This document shows positions 1 to 7,263 of a stretch of DNA of 7,311 nucleotides, one piece after another. A program made the position numbers and the translations under genes. The notes beneath the pieces are model-generated. The model saw nothing but the letters and a program-made list of their open reading frames with translations, was not told the DNA's origin and searched no databases. The DNA comes from Prevotella sp. UBA7764 (GTDB lineage: Bacteria > Bacteroidota > Bacteroidia > Bacteroidales > Bacteroidaceae): assembly GCA_002481295.1 (NCBI GenBank), contig DLDU01000011.1:1-7311 (forward strand), given 5' to 3'. Each line of letters opens with the position of its first letter. The stretch's first letter is position 1.

Positions 1-52
1 GTGAATACCGATACGCTTACGTTTTACTTCGTCAAACTTATTGTTTTATGTG

Positions 53-93
53 GTCATCTCAGTTGTTTTACACGATAAAACAACTGAGATGAC
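53..93. repeat. Perfect inverted repeat, 18-bp arms, 5-nt loop
   Basis: Bases 53-70 are the exact reverse complement of 76-93, with loop CACGA. A transcript from either strand would form a very stable hairpin. Neither flank carries a clean run of T, so it is not a textbook rho-independent terminator. It could end a gene lying left of the window, act as a back-up terminator for the glycosidase transcript arriving from the right, or be a protein-binding or element-end site. A second, weaker pair of arms (28-34 with 90-96) overlaps it and could form a competing fold. Confidence 0.6.
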
Positions 94-95
94 GA

Positions 96-115
96 AAAAT
101 TTTCTAGAGAATTTT
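96..115. repeat. Near-perfect 20-bp AT-rich palindrome
   Basis: The 20 bases centred on CTAG (104-107) read as their own reverse complement except for one T/G position (102 against 109). It lies 2 bp beyond the right arm of the 53-93 hairpin. The symmetry without a spacer resembles an operator for a dimeric regulator or part of a composite terminator. No gene start is close enough to choose between these. Confidence 0.4.
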
Positions 116-197
116 CCCTCAGAAAGGGACTTTGAGAAGATCGGGAAATCGGGATAATCCACAAAACACTGTTAATCAATAAATTAAGAAAACATCA

Positions 198-253
198 CGA
201 GAATCGCGAAATCTGGAGCAAGAGGTCACTTGCTCGAGAAAATCGCCTTCTCG
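198..253 (-). terminator. Candidate terminator of the GH89 glycosidase transcript
   Basis: A three-tier imperfect hairpin begins 15 bp beyond the glycosidase stop codon. Outer arms are 198-203 with 248-253, middle arms 206-209 with 243-246, and a 7-bp core 216-222 with 229-235 around a 6-nt loop. Read on the minus strand the structure is followed by a T-rich stretch (about 197 down to 175), as expected for intrinsic termination, though the T tract is interrupted. The position right after the gene supports the call. Confidence 0.45.
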
Positions 254-267
254 CACCCGCTTTTTTG

Positions 268-2565
268 TCAGAAAGCCCGACATTTTGTTTCACTCAAAAA
301 CGCCATCACCCGCTTTGCCATGTCGACGCAATCGCCTACCGGCACCGGTGAATAGGTGTTGTGTCGAAGCGTCCACGGCTCTTCCATCGCATACCAGTCA
401 ACGACCGGAGCCTTGGGCAGCGCCATGGCAAAAAGCTCTGTCGCCGTCTTGTTGGCATTTGCTCCCTCGCCAAGTGCCGAGGCGTCGGGGCGGCTGTCGT
501 GGGCCATCTGTCGGGAGAGCGCATCGAGATAGGTCTGCCAGCGCACGTAGTAGAAATCGCTCAACAGTCCTTGCCACTCCTTGTGGGCATAGTCGCGGAG
601 CCCTCCCCGGTCGGCGCAGCCGCGGTTGCCCCAGGTCGTTATCTGCACACGGGCGTTCCACTCATAGAGATCTTTCTCCTGTGGCGTACGTCCCAACGAG
701 CGTGCTGCCTCGGTCCAATGGCCAAGCCGGAACTCGCGTCGCGTGCCTAAGAGGCTATCCTGCAAGAGCAACATGTGAAGAAAACGGGCTGAGTCGGCCG
801 AGAATGCACGGCGGTCAAAGCCACGGTAGTCGGCGATGGTACGCAGATATTGCAGTCGGGCCTGGTCGTCAAGAGCCTGACGGGTGATGTCCACCAAGTC
901 GTACTCAAAGTTGTTGTTGCCACGGTATTTGTCGGCGACACTGGTCATCAACTCAGCGGCACGCCGGGTGTCGTCGGGATCATAGTAGTTGTGCATCTTC
1001 GACCAGCTCTTCACTTGGAAGTTATCGGTCGAGGGGCGTCCGTCAAAGATACTCTCGTGAGGTCCCTGCTGGTTGTTGCCGAGCGGACAATTATAGATGC
1101 TGTTGGCCAAGACTTGCCAAGCTTGCTGCAGTGCAGGGTCTGCCACGCCATAGCGGGCACGCACATAGCTGTTGAGCCACCGCTGTTTGAAGGCAGCAAT
1201 GTCCTCATCGTTGGGCAGCGAATCGGTCATCCACGGCAGTTCGCTCATCAGTTCAAACATCACGGGGTTGTTTTCCGAGCCCTCCATGGTGTAGCCCCAA
1301 CCACGCAGATGCTGTCTGGCACTTTGCAGAGGAGAGGTTGGGGCGACTGCCAGCCGGAAGTTATGGAGGAGCTGGTCCATGCGTCCGTGAAGCCCCACGT
1401 TGGCTCCGAAGTTCTCCAACATACAGAATAGCCATGGATGATCGCCGTAGCCCTTGTCACGCCGCCACACCGAAGGTACTCCGAACATCGGGCGGCACTC
1501 CGAGAAGAGGTCCAGCACCATCAGGTCTTGAGCCGGCAGGCTGTCTGCCATCGCCGGGCGCGGGTTCTCGGTCCAGCCCTGTACCACCCATACCGCCTTT
1601 GGGTTGACGCGTTTCATGGCGGCAAGCAGCTTGCGTCCGCAGGCCGCGTAGTCAATGGCACTGTTGTCGGCACTCTCGTGGAAGGGATCCATCGAGTAGT
1701 AGCTTGCCTTGCCGTAGAGCCGCGTCAGCTCCTTGTAATAGAGGTCAGCGATACGGTCAAAGGACGGATCGGTAGCAATGAGATTGGACGGGCGCGTATA
1801 GCCGTTCCACAGCCCGCCATCGGTCACGCCGACGCCCATCTTTGTCTTGGCGTCGTGCGGCAACATGCCGCAGTAGCCCGGCAACACGGGGTGCATGCCC
1901 AAAGAGCGCTCGCGCTGCAGAATTCGCTTCTGCAATGCTTCCTGCTGCCGATACCAGTTGTCGGGCAGCGGTCCACCCCACCCCTCGAGATTGTTCATCG
2001 CCCACCAGGCCAGAAAAGCCGGCCCGGCAATAAAGCGTCCTATCTCTTCCTTGGAATAGCCCAGCTTCACGAGCATGTTGCGCCATACCACTTCTTCGCC
2101 TGTGACGGCCAATGGCATGTTGATGCCATGCAAGGCCATCCAGTCGATCTCTTCCTGCCAGCGGTTCCAGTCCCCAAAGGCCATAGAATAGGAAAACGTG
2201 CAGTAGTTGAAGTCGTAGCGGTCGGTGAGCCAGGTAGTATGGCGCTCCTTACCTTTGACAGCGGGCAGGCGCTCGGGCAGGCGGGGGTGCATATTGTTCC
2301 AACTGACCATGATGCCGGCATGGTGCTTGAGATACCAGTTGACACCCGTGGCGATGTTCACCCACGTATTGCCTTTGACACAGACCTTGCCGTCGCGCTG
2401 CGAGAGTTCAAAGAAATCGGTATCTGACGGTTGCAACTCTGTGATGAACTTGCGTGCGGCTCCTGCGTCCATACGGTTGAGCAGGTCGTCAACGGGATTG
2501 GCCACGGCCATCATTGGAGCAAGAAAGGTGAGCCCTGCGATCAGGACTTTCCTCATTTTATTCAT
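268..2565 (-). CDS. Secreted alpha-N-acetylglucosaminidase, glycoside hydrolase family 89 (NAGLU-like)
   Basis: A 765-residue glycosidase related to human NAGLU, expected to release terminal alpha-linked N-acetylglucosamine from glycans such as mucin O-glycans or heparan-type chains. The start MNKMRK gives a basic n-region, a hydrophobic stretch and a signal peptidase I-like site after AVA (residue 23); there is no lipobox cysteine, so a periplasmic or exported soluble protein is likely. A start at 2556 (762 aa) is also possible. GH89 landmarks are in order: GINMPLAVTGEEVVWR at about 147-162; MDPFHES at 292-298, where E297 matches the general acid/base glutamate; QGW at 329-331; LENFGANVGLHG at 383-394; TMEGSENNP at 426-434, where E428 matches the nucleophile; and the C-terminal helical part with WGNRG and LRDYAHKEW (about 645-664). 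It appears full length and intact. It stands alone here: no SusC/SusD or other glycosidase is in view. Confidence 0.93.
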   Translation of the reverse strand: MNKMRKVLIAGLTFLAPMMAVANPVDDLLNRMDAGAARKFITELQPSDTDFFELSQRDGKVCVKGNTWVNIATGVNWYLKHHAGIMVSWNNMHPRLPERLPAVKGKERHTTWLTDRYDFNYCTFSYSMAFGDWNRWQEEIDWMALHGINMPLAVTGEEVVWRNMLVKLGYSKEEIGRFIAGPAFLAWWAMNNLEGWGGPLPDNWYRQQEALQKRILQRERSLGMHPVLPGYCGMLPHDAKTKMGVGVTDGGLWNGYTRPSNLIATDPSFDRIADLYYKELTRLYGKASYYSMDPFHESADNSAIDYAACGRKLLAAMKRVNPKAVWVVQGWTENPRPAMADSLPAQDLMVLDLFSECRPMFGVPSVWRRDKGYGDHPWLFCMLENFGANVGLHGRMDQLLHNFRLAVAPTSPLQSARQHLRGWGYTMEGSENNPVMFELMSELPWMTDSLPNDEDIAAFKQRWLNSYVRARYGVADPALQQAWQVLANSIYNCPLGNNQQGPHESIFDGRPSTDNFQVKSWSKMHNYYDPDDTRRAAELMTSVADKYRGNNNFEYDLVDITRQALDDQARLQYLRTIADYRGFDRRAFSADSARFLHMLLLQDSLLGTRREFRLGHWTEAARSLGRTPQEKDLYEWNARVQITTWGNRGCADRGGLRDYAHKEWQGLLSDFYYVRWQTYLDALSRQMAHDSRPDASALGEGANANKTATELFAMALPKAPVVDWYAMEEPWTLRHNTYSPVPVGDCVDMAKRVMAFLSETKCRAF

Positions 2566-2602
2566 AGTGTTATTAAGTTTAGACTGCATAATAGATGATT
2601 TG

Positions 2603-2636
2603 TTTGGCAAAGGTAATAGAATTTTTCGTATCTTTG
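2603..2636 (+). promoter_or_regulatory. Candidate Bacteroidetes-type promoter for the men operon
   Basis: TATCTTTG at 2629-2636 matches the -7 consensus TAnnTTTG, and TTTG at 2603-2606 (another TTTG at 2599-2602) matches the -33 element. The spacing is 22 bp, slightly longer than the usual 19 or so. Transcription would start near 2643, leaving a short A-rich leader before the ATG at 2666, typical of this phylum, which relies little on Shine-Dalgarno pairing. Confidence 0.55.
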
Positions 2637-2639
2637 CAA
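2608..2639 (-). promoter_or_regulatory. Candidate Bacteroidetes-type promoter for the GH89 gene
   Basis: On the minus strand TACCTTTG (2615 to 2608) matches the -7 consensus TAnnTTTG. A TTGC (2639 to 2636), 20 bp upstream, is a weak match to the -33 TTTG. The expected transcript start gives a leader of roughly 35 nt before the start codon at 2565. It overlaps the promoter of the divergent men operon. Confidence 0.4.
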
Positions 2640-2665
2640 GGAAGAATAAAATAAAAAACAAAACC

Positions 2666-3082
2666 ATGAACATAGAAAAAGAAAAAGCCGTCATCGAGAA
2701 GCAGGGAGGGCTCTCGAAGACACTGAATATGGAGTTTCTCTCAACCGAGGAGCCCGACACATGCATGGCACGCATGAAGGTCGACGATCTCAACCGACAA
2801 CCGTTTGGCTTTCTCTCCGGCGGCGCTACGCTGGCCCTTTGCGAGAACCTTGCGGGCGTAGCTTCCATGGCACTCTGCCCGGGCAAGATCTGCGTGGGCA
2901 TCAATGTCAGTGGCAACCATCTGCGTACGGTGCTGGTGGGAGATACCGTCACGGCCTATGCCCAACTGCAATACAAGGGTCGCACACTGCATGAATGGCA
3001 GATCAACGTGAAGAACTCCAAGGGTGAGCTGATCTCTACGGTACATGTCACAAACTATATCTTGTCGCCACGAAAGGAATGA
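2666..3082 (+). CDS. menI: Hotdog-fold acyl-CoA thioesterase, probable 1,4-dihydroxy-2-naphthoyl-CoA hydrolase (MenI/YdiI-like)
   Basis: A 138-residue single-domain hotdog protein of the PaaI/YdiI type. The sequence QPFGFLSGGATLALCENLAG (45-64) aligns well with the QPFGLLHGGASVVLAESIGS region of E. coli YdiI, which hydrolyses DHNA-CoA in menaquinone synthesis. E60 is at the position of the catalytic glutamate. The histidine of the usual HGG is replaced by serine (S51). The VGINVSGNHLR segment (77-87) and the closing strands complete the fold. The start was chosen because it lies just after the promoter and because the reading frame further upstream runs into the divergent gene. The stop overlaps the menF start by 4 bp (ATGA), so translation is probably coupled. 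Position at the head of a men operon supports the substrate, since MenB makes DHNA-CoA. Other aryl-CoA substrates cannot be excluded. Confidence 0.8.
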   Translation: MNIEKEKAVIEKQGGLSKTLNMEFLSTEEPDTCMARMKVDDLNRQPFGFLSGGATLALCENLAGVASMALCPGKICVGINVSGNHLRTVLVGDTVTAYAQLQYKGRTLHEWQINVKNSKGELISTVHVTNYILSPRKE

Positions 3083-4143
3083 CCACAAACAACTATGTAT
3101 GCTACCGCTTGCCGGAGCAGAAAGAATATGTACGACTGGAACAGCGTGAGGGTGAACCCGTGGCCATGAAGTCTGTCAAAGACCTCAACGGCCGCAAGGG
3201 TTTCGTCTTCGCACCGTTCCAACCGTCGGAAGAGACACCCGTTTGGCTCTTGCAACCCGACAGCATCGAACGGAAAGCTGTGGGGGAAGGGGATTTCAAG
3301 CACTGTGAAGAACACTGCAACACGGAACTGAAAAGAAAGATAGCAGAATACGAGAAGGTGGAACGGAAAAATTATCGTCTGCGTTTCGACCTCTGCAAGA
3401 CGATGTTCAAGCTTGGAAAGGTTAGCAAATTGGTCATAGCCCGGCATGTGCATGAGATGCACTATGCCGTCGGAGCCCCCGAAGAACTGTTTCTGCACGC
3501 CTGCCGCCTCTATCCCCATCAGTATATCGCCCTGGTGAACATGGAGCATGCGGGGACGTGGATCATGGCCACACCCGAAGTGCTCATCGAAGGCGACGGA
3601 CTCAACTACCGCACCATGGCCTTGGCGGGCACGCAGAAGATGCCGGTCAACTACAGACCTGGGCAGGAGCTGAAATGGTCGGAGAAGAACCGCAAGGAGC
3701 AACGCTATGTGGCTAACTACATCCTCGACACGCTGAGTCCAATGACCAAGACTTTGCATCACGGACATTCTCACACCACCATGGCGGCGCGACTGCTCCA
3801 CCTGCGCACTGATTTTGACTTCACACTCAACGACGACGTACAACTGGGCGACGTGCTCGATGCTCTCCACCCTACCCCTGCCGTGTGCGGCATACCCAAG
3901 GACGCTGCCCAAAAACTCATTCTCGAATATGAGAAGGATGAGCGCAAATACTACAGCGGCTTCTGCGGACCCTATGATCCGGAAGGAGAGACACGGCTCT
4001 ATGTCACGCTACGTTGCATGGAGATAGCCGATGACCACTATATCCTACACGCCGGAGGCGGCATCGTGCCGGAAAGTAAGGAGAAAGAGGAATGGAGGGA
4101 GACAGAGATGAAACTCAACACCATGAGAGATGTATTGCGATAA
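3079..4143 (+). CDS. menF: Isochorismate synthase (MenF)
   Basis: A 354-residue chorismate-binding enzyme that converts chorismate to isochorismate, the entry step of menaquinone synthesis. The catalytic half holds the family landmarks in order: KLVIAR (117-122), where K117 matches the general base lysine; ATPE (164-167), where E167 matches the general acid and lies 50 residues after the lysine, as K190 and E240 do in E. coli MenF; LAGT (182-185); E207, in the region of a Mg2+ ligand; HPTPAVCGIP (264-273); YYSGFCGP (291-298); and HAGGGIV with EEWRETEMK (324-345), carrying the second metal-binding glutamate region. The usual AVGG is AVCG here. At 354 residues it is shorter than E. coli MenF (about 431), mainly in the N-terminal part. 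AAGGA just before the ATG is a reasonable ribosome site inside the preceding gene. menD begins within its last 14 bases. Confidence 0.92.
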   Translation: MTTNNYVCYRLPEQKEYVRLEQREGEPVAMKSVKDLNGRKGFVFAPFQPSEETPVWLLQPDSIERKAVGEGDFKHCEEHCNTELKRKIAEYEKVERKNYRLRFDLCKTMFKLGKVSKLVIARHVHEMHYAVGAPEELFLHACRLYPHQYIALVNMEHAGTWIMATPEVLIEGDGLNYRTMALAGTQKMPVNYRPGQELKWSEKNRKEQRYVANYILDTLSPMTKTLHHGHSHTTMAARLLHLRTDFDFTLNDDVQLGDVLDALHPTPAVCGIPKDAAQKLILEYEKDERKYYSGFCGPYDPEGETRLYVTLRCMEIADDHYILHAGGGIVPESKEKEEWRETEMKLNTMRDVLR

Positions 4144-5809
4144 AGATAATGTCAACACGCTCACTGCGCTGCTCATCGCTCACGGCGTGCGCCATGCTGT
4201 CGTATGTCCGGGGTCACGCAACGCGCCTATCGTGCACAACCTCGACGTGTGCCCTGAGATCCAGTGCTACCCCATCACCGACGAGCGCAGTGCCGCGTTC
4301 TATGCACTCGGACTCTGTCAGGCCACCGAGGAACCAGTGGTCGTCTGCGTCACCAGCGGCACGGCACTGCTCAACACGCTGCCCGCTGTCGCCGAGGCAA
4401 TGTATCAGCATCTGCCTCTCGTGGTCGTCTCGGCCGACCGACCTAAGCAGTGGATCGGACAACTCACCGGACAGACGATGCCTCAGCCGGGGGCGCTGAC
4501 CTGCTTTGTCAAACGCACGGTGGATCTGCCCGAACCGCACAACGACGAGGAGCACTGGTATTGCAACCGACTCGTCAACGAGGCTCTCATCGCCGCCACA
4601 CAACCTTGCCAAGGCCCGGTGCACATCAACGTACCCATCACAGAACCCCTCTACTCTTTCAATACACGCGAGTTGCCCTCGGAACGCATGATTGCGTTTA
4701 ACTCTCTGCTGGCGGCTCACGATGGCGGAAAGGAAGCGTGCGTCTCGGCCAATGCAATTACAGCCGTAGCCCACGACCTTTTGCAGCAGCTCGCCAAGGC
4801 TGAGCGACCGCTCATCGTCATCGGACAGATGAAGTCGTCGGACTTGACCAAAGGCAGGATTCCGGCACTCACCGACAAACACTATGTGGTCTGGAACGAG
4901 GCTCTCAGCGGTGAGGACGGTGCCACGTCACTGGAAGAGATGTTAGCTATGGCAGGAGGCAACAAGGATTTCTTGCCAGACTTCATCCTCTACATCGGCG
5001 ACACGCTAGTCAGCAAGCGTGCCAAGCAGCTCCTGCGACAGGCTAAGGACGCTATCTGCTGGGAGGTGAATGCCGACGGAACTGTCCACGACCCGATGAT
5101 GAACCTGCACGGCATCATACAGGCAAGACCCGACGACGTGCTTGCCGCCATCACAGCGGAGGGACCGCGCGAGTGGTTTGACCGATGGGAAACGCTGCGC
5201 TGGAAAGCAGAGGATCACCGGCGGACGTTCGTCCCTCGCTACTCCAACCTGCTGGCCGCGCAACTCCTTGAGGAACGACTCAGCCATACCGCGGAAGGCT
5301 ACGCCTTGCACTACGCCAACAGCACGTCGGTGCGACTGGGCTGTCTCTATGCCCGGGAGCATGTCTACTGCAATCGTGGCATCAACGGCATCGAGGGATC
5401 GCTGTCCACGGCTGCCGGTTTCTCGCTCGCCACAGACGATCCGGTGTATTGTGTCATCGGTGACCTGAGCTTTTTCTACGACCAAAACGCACTGTGGAAT
5501 ACCAATCTGCGTCAGAACCTCCGCATTCTGTTGCTCAACAACAGCGGTGGCGAGATCTTTGCCAAGTTCGACGGACTGCGCCAGAGTCCGGCACGCAGCA
5601 TGGTCATGGGCGTGCACGCCACCACAGCAGAGGGCATCTGTCGCGAGAACGACATCATGTACTGTCACGCTCACAACGAGGAGGAGCTCTACAATCTCCT
5701 CGGTGCGCTCGTCAGCCCAAAGGCGGAGCGTCCTATGCTCCTTGAAGTCTTCACCAATGCCGAAGACGATCTGAGGGCTTATCAAGAATACTTTAACACC
5801 TTATTATAA
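4130..5809 (+). CDS. menD: 2-succinyl-5-enolpyruvyl-6-hydroxy-3-cyclohexene-1-carboxylate synthase (MenD)
   Basis: A 559-residue thiamine diphosphate enzyme that joins isochorismate and 2-oxoglutarate, with CO2 loss, to form SEPHCHC. The length matches E. coli MenD (556). The N-terminal domain has [10 protein letters not shown] (26-35), and [12 protein letters not shown] (51-62), where E52 matches the cofactor-activating glutamate, followed by VTSGTALLN (74-82) and SADRP (101-105). A less conserved central domain follows. The C-terminal cofactor domain has [17 protein letters not shown] (414-430), [10 protein letters not shown] (444-453) and NNSGGEIF (470-477), which together form the GD...NN diphosphate/Mg2+ motif. 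The start at 4130 overlaps menF by 14 bp in another frame and gives an N-terminus in line with family members. menB follows after 1 bp. No menH lies beside it, unlike in E. coli. Confidence 0.95.
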   Translation: MYCDKDNVNTLTALLIAHGVRHAVVCPGSRNAPIVHNLDVCPEIQCYPITDERSAAFYALGLCQATEEPVVVCVTSGTALLNTLPAVAEAMYQHLPLVVVSADRPKQWIGQLTGQTMPQPGALTCFVKRTVDLPEPHNDEEHWYCNRLVNEALIAATQPCQGPVHINVPITEPLYSFNTRELPSERMIAFNSLLAAHDGGKEACVSANAITAVAHDLLQQLAKAERPLIVIGQMKSSDLTKGRIPALTDKHYVVWNEALSGEDGATSLEEMLAMAGGNKDFLPDFILYIGDTLVSKRAKQLLRQAKDAICWEVNADGTVHDPMMNLHGIIQARPDDVLAAITAEGPREWFDRWETLRWKAEDHRRTFVPRYSNLLAAQLLEERLSHTAEGYALHYANSTSVRLGCLYAREHVYCNRGINGIEGSLSTAAGFSLATDDPVYCVIGDLSFFYDQNALWNTNLRQNLRILLLNNSGGEIFAKFDGLRQSPARSMVMGVHATTAEGICRENDIMYCHAHNEEELYNLLGALVSPKAERPMLLEVFTNAEDDLRAYQEYFNTLL

Positions 5810-5810
5810 T

Positions 5811-6638
5811 ATGGAAAAGAGAAATTGGAAAACCATACCGGGTTTCGACTTCAAGGAGATCCTCTTTGAAGAATACAATCACATCGCAAAGATCACCATC
5901 AACCGTCCACGCTATCGCAACGCCTTCACGCCACTCACGGTGTGGGAGATGAGCCAGGCCTTCACCTATTGCCGCGACCATCTCGACATCCGTGTGGTGA
6001 TCCTCACGGGTGCCGGTGACAAGGCCTTCTGCTCGGGTGGCGACATGCACGTCAAGGGACGTGGCGGATATGTCGGTAGCGACGGTGTGCCACGCCTTAA
6101 CGTGCTCGACGTGCAGATGCAGATCCGCCGACTGCCCAAGCCTGTCATCGCCATGGTCAACGGCTACGCCATCGGTGGCGGACATGTGCTTCACGTGGTC
6201 TGCGACCTGACAATCGCTTCCGAAAACGCTATCTTCGGGCAGACAGGACCAAAGGTGGGCAGCTTCGACGCTGGACTGGGTGCCAGCTATCTGGCACGCA
6301 TCGTGGGACAGAAAAAGGCACGCGAGATCTGGTATCTCTGCCGACAGTATTCCGCAAAGGAAGCTGAGCAGATGGGACTCGTCAACAAGGTGGTGCCCTT
6401 TGACCAACTTGAGGATGAAACGGTGGCCTGGTGCGAGACGATCATGGAGCGCTCACCGCTCGCCATCCGCATGATGAAGGCAGGATTCAACGCCGAACTC
6501 GATGGTCAGGCGGGCATCCAGGAACTTGCCGGCGACGCCACAATGCTCTACTACACCCTCGACGAGGCACAGGAAGGCGGACGTGCTTTTCTGGAAAAGC
6601 GCAAGCCTGACTTCGACAAGTATCCTCAGTTCCCTTAA
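5811..6638 (+). CDS. menB: 1,4-dihydroxy-2-naphthoyl-CoA synthase (MenB)
   Basis: A 275-residue crotonase-superfamily enzyme that closes the second ring of the naphthoquinone by an intramolecular Claisen condensation of o-succinylbenzoyl-CoA. Landmarks: [12 protein letters not shown] (30-41); CSGGD (74-78), the start of the oxyanion region; [10 protein letters not shown] (97-106); [12 protein letters not shown] (117-128); [10 protein letters not shown] (144-153) with D153; [18 protein letters not shown] (157-174); and the tail [18 protein letters not shown] (243-260), where MenB proteins contribute an active-site tyrosine. The glycine in [10 protein letters not shown], rather than the aspartate of QTDADVGSFD, places it in the bicarbonate-dependent type I group. 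The tryptophan of the usual GGWGASY is leucine. It starts 1 bp after the menD stop with no clear ribosome site, suggesting coupled translation. It is the last recognisable men gene here; AT-rich repeats start directly after its stop. Confidence 0.95.
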   Translation: MEKRNWKTIPGFDFKEILFEEYNHIAKITINRPRYRNAFTPLTVWEMSQAFTYCRDHLDIRVVILTGAGDKAFCSGGDMHVKGRGGYVGSDGVPRLNVLDVQMQIRRLPKPVIAMVNGYAIGGGHVLHVVCDLTIASENAIFGQTGPKVGSFDAGLGASYLARIVGQKKAREIWYLCRQYSAKEAEQMGLVNKVVPFDQLEDETVAWCETIMERSPLAIRMMKAGFNAELDGQAGIQELAGDATMLYYTLDEAQEGGRAFLEKRKPDFDKYPQFP

Positions 6639-6710
6639 GACAGAGTAACAGAGTGAACATAAGACATAGTAACATAGTAACAGATATAATAACATAGTAA
6701 TAGACATAAA
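6639..6710 (+). repeat. AT-rich repeat block, upstream flank of the GxxExxY gene
   Basis: This begins at the first base after the menB stop. It contains three copies of ACATAGTAA (6664-6672, 6672-6680, 6692-6700). Its first part (6639-6683) matches 7135-7180 on the far side of the next gene: both start with GACAGAGTAACAG and both contain TAAGACATAGTAACATA. The two blocks are therefore imperfect direct repeats of about 45 bp that bracket the GxxExxY gene. Confidence 0.8.
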
Positions 6711-6751
6711 CAAGAGTATAAATAGAGGACATCAATGATTTAATAAAACTA

Positions 6752-7114
6752 ATGATTGAGTGTGCGAAAGCTGTCCGACGTCAGTTGGGGCCGGGTTACT
6801 TAGAGGCCGTCTACAAGAATGCAATGCTCATTGAGATCAGGAAGCACAAGCACGTTGTTAGAACAGAAGTTCCATTTGAGGTTCGTTACGATGGCATCGT
6901 AGTTGGAAGCTATAGGGCTGACATAATCGTTGACAACAGACTCATCCTTGAGTTAAAGGCTACTACCTGCCTTACCATGGCCAATGAAATTCAATTAGTG
7001 AACTATCTCAACGCCACAGGCATCGATGATGGATTTCTCATCAACTTCGGCTCAGATCAATTGCAATTCAAACATAAGTATCGCACCTACAAAAAAACCG
7101 TCCATAATACATAG
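6752..7114 (+). CDS. GxxExxY protein, PD-(D/E)XK nuclease-like fold
   Basis: A 120-residue protein of the GxxExxY family, common in Bacteroidetes and sometimes mislabelled as an iron-sulfur oxidoreductase; its cellular role is not established. The name-giving motif is GYLEAVY (15-21), after QLGPG. D57 (in YRADIIVD), E67 and K69 (in ILELKA) form the D...ExK signature of the PD-(D/E)XK nuclease fold, followed by Q81 and Y85 (QLVNY) and the usual INFG (97-100) and FKHKYRTYK end. All the expected nuclease-signature residues are present. The first ATG is used for the coordinates, but the family's N-terminal helix continues in frame to an ATA codon at 6722-6724, just after a TAA stop, with no ATG, GTG or TTG between. 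The gene may thus start at ATA (130 aa) or have lost its start. Hand counts over two 60-base stretches give about 44% GC against about 62% in menD, and repeats flank it, suggesting later insertion. Confidence 0.85.
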   Translation: MIECAKAVRRQLGPGYLEAVYKNAMLIEIRKHKHVVRTEVPFEVRYDGIVVGSYRADIIVDNRLILELKATTCLTMANEIQLVNYLNATGIDDGFLINFGSDQLQFKHKYRTYKKTVHNT

Positions 7115-7134
7115 CATGTACACACTGTTTGTTT

Positions 7135-7180
7135 GACAGAGTAACAGTGTATATATAAGACATAGTAACATATTGAACAG
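7135..7180 (+). repeat. Direct-repeat partner of the 6639-6683 block
   Basis: An imperfect 46-bp copy of the block after menB, sharing the 13-base start GACAGAGTAACAG and the segment TAAGACATAGTAACATA. It lies 20 bp beyond the GxxExxY stop codon and in the same orientation as the upstream copy. Its right part is also the left arm of the large inverted repeat 7153-7263. Confidence 0.75.
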
Positions 7181-7263
7181 ACTAAGACTTTGTAACAGAG
7201 GAGACCGAAAGATTATTAGACAATGTGTCTTATATCTGTTCAATATGTTACTATGTCTTATAT
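7153..7263. repeat. Perfect 29-bp inverted repeat with 53-nt loop
   Basis: Bases 7153-7181 are the exact reverse complement of 7235-7263. After a short mismatch, 7183-7188 and 7227-7232 can add six further pairs inside. Read-through transcription from the GxxExxY gene would form a long hairpin that could end or stabilise the message, but it lacks a GC-rich stem and a following T run, so it is not a standard terminator. The loop (7182-7234) holds no gene that I can support. Confidence 0.8.

Noticed and set aside
1..92. C-terminal end of a gene entering from the left
   Set aside because: Two plus-strand frames are open from the left edge (to stops at 76-78 and 90-92), but the 25-30 residues show no recognisable motif and overlap the perfect inverted repeat.
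1438..2427. Long plus-strand open frame (329 codons) opposite the glycosidase
   Set aside because: It is fully antisense to a GH89 gene with intact catalytic motifs. Its translation has no recognisable domain and it lacks a promoter or start context; it is a by-product of GC-rich codon use.
2225..2665. Upstream extension of the thioesterase reading frame
   Set aside because: It overlaps the glycosidase gene antisense and crosses the divergent promoter region. The protein from 2666 already covers a full hotdog domain.
2566..2952. N-terminal extension of the glycosidase up to 2952
   Set aside because: It would run antisense through the thioesterase gene and bury the signal peptide that begins at 2565.
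3055..3912. Minus-strand open frame of 285 codons opposite menF
   Set aside because: menF is complete and recognisable on the other strand; the antisense product shows no family motif.
5006..5785. Minus-strand open frame opposite the menD C-terminal half
   Set aside because: It overlaps the conserved cofactor-binding domain of MenD and has no motif of its own. The minus-strand frame at 5793-6407 opposite menB is rejected for the same reason.
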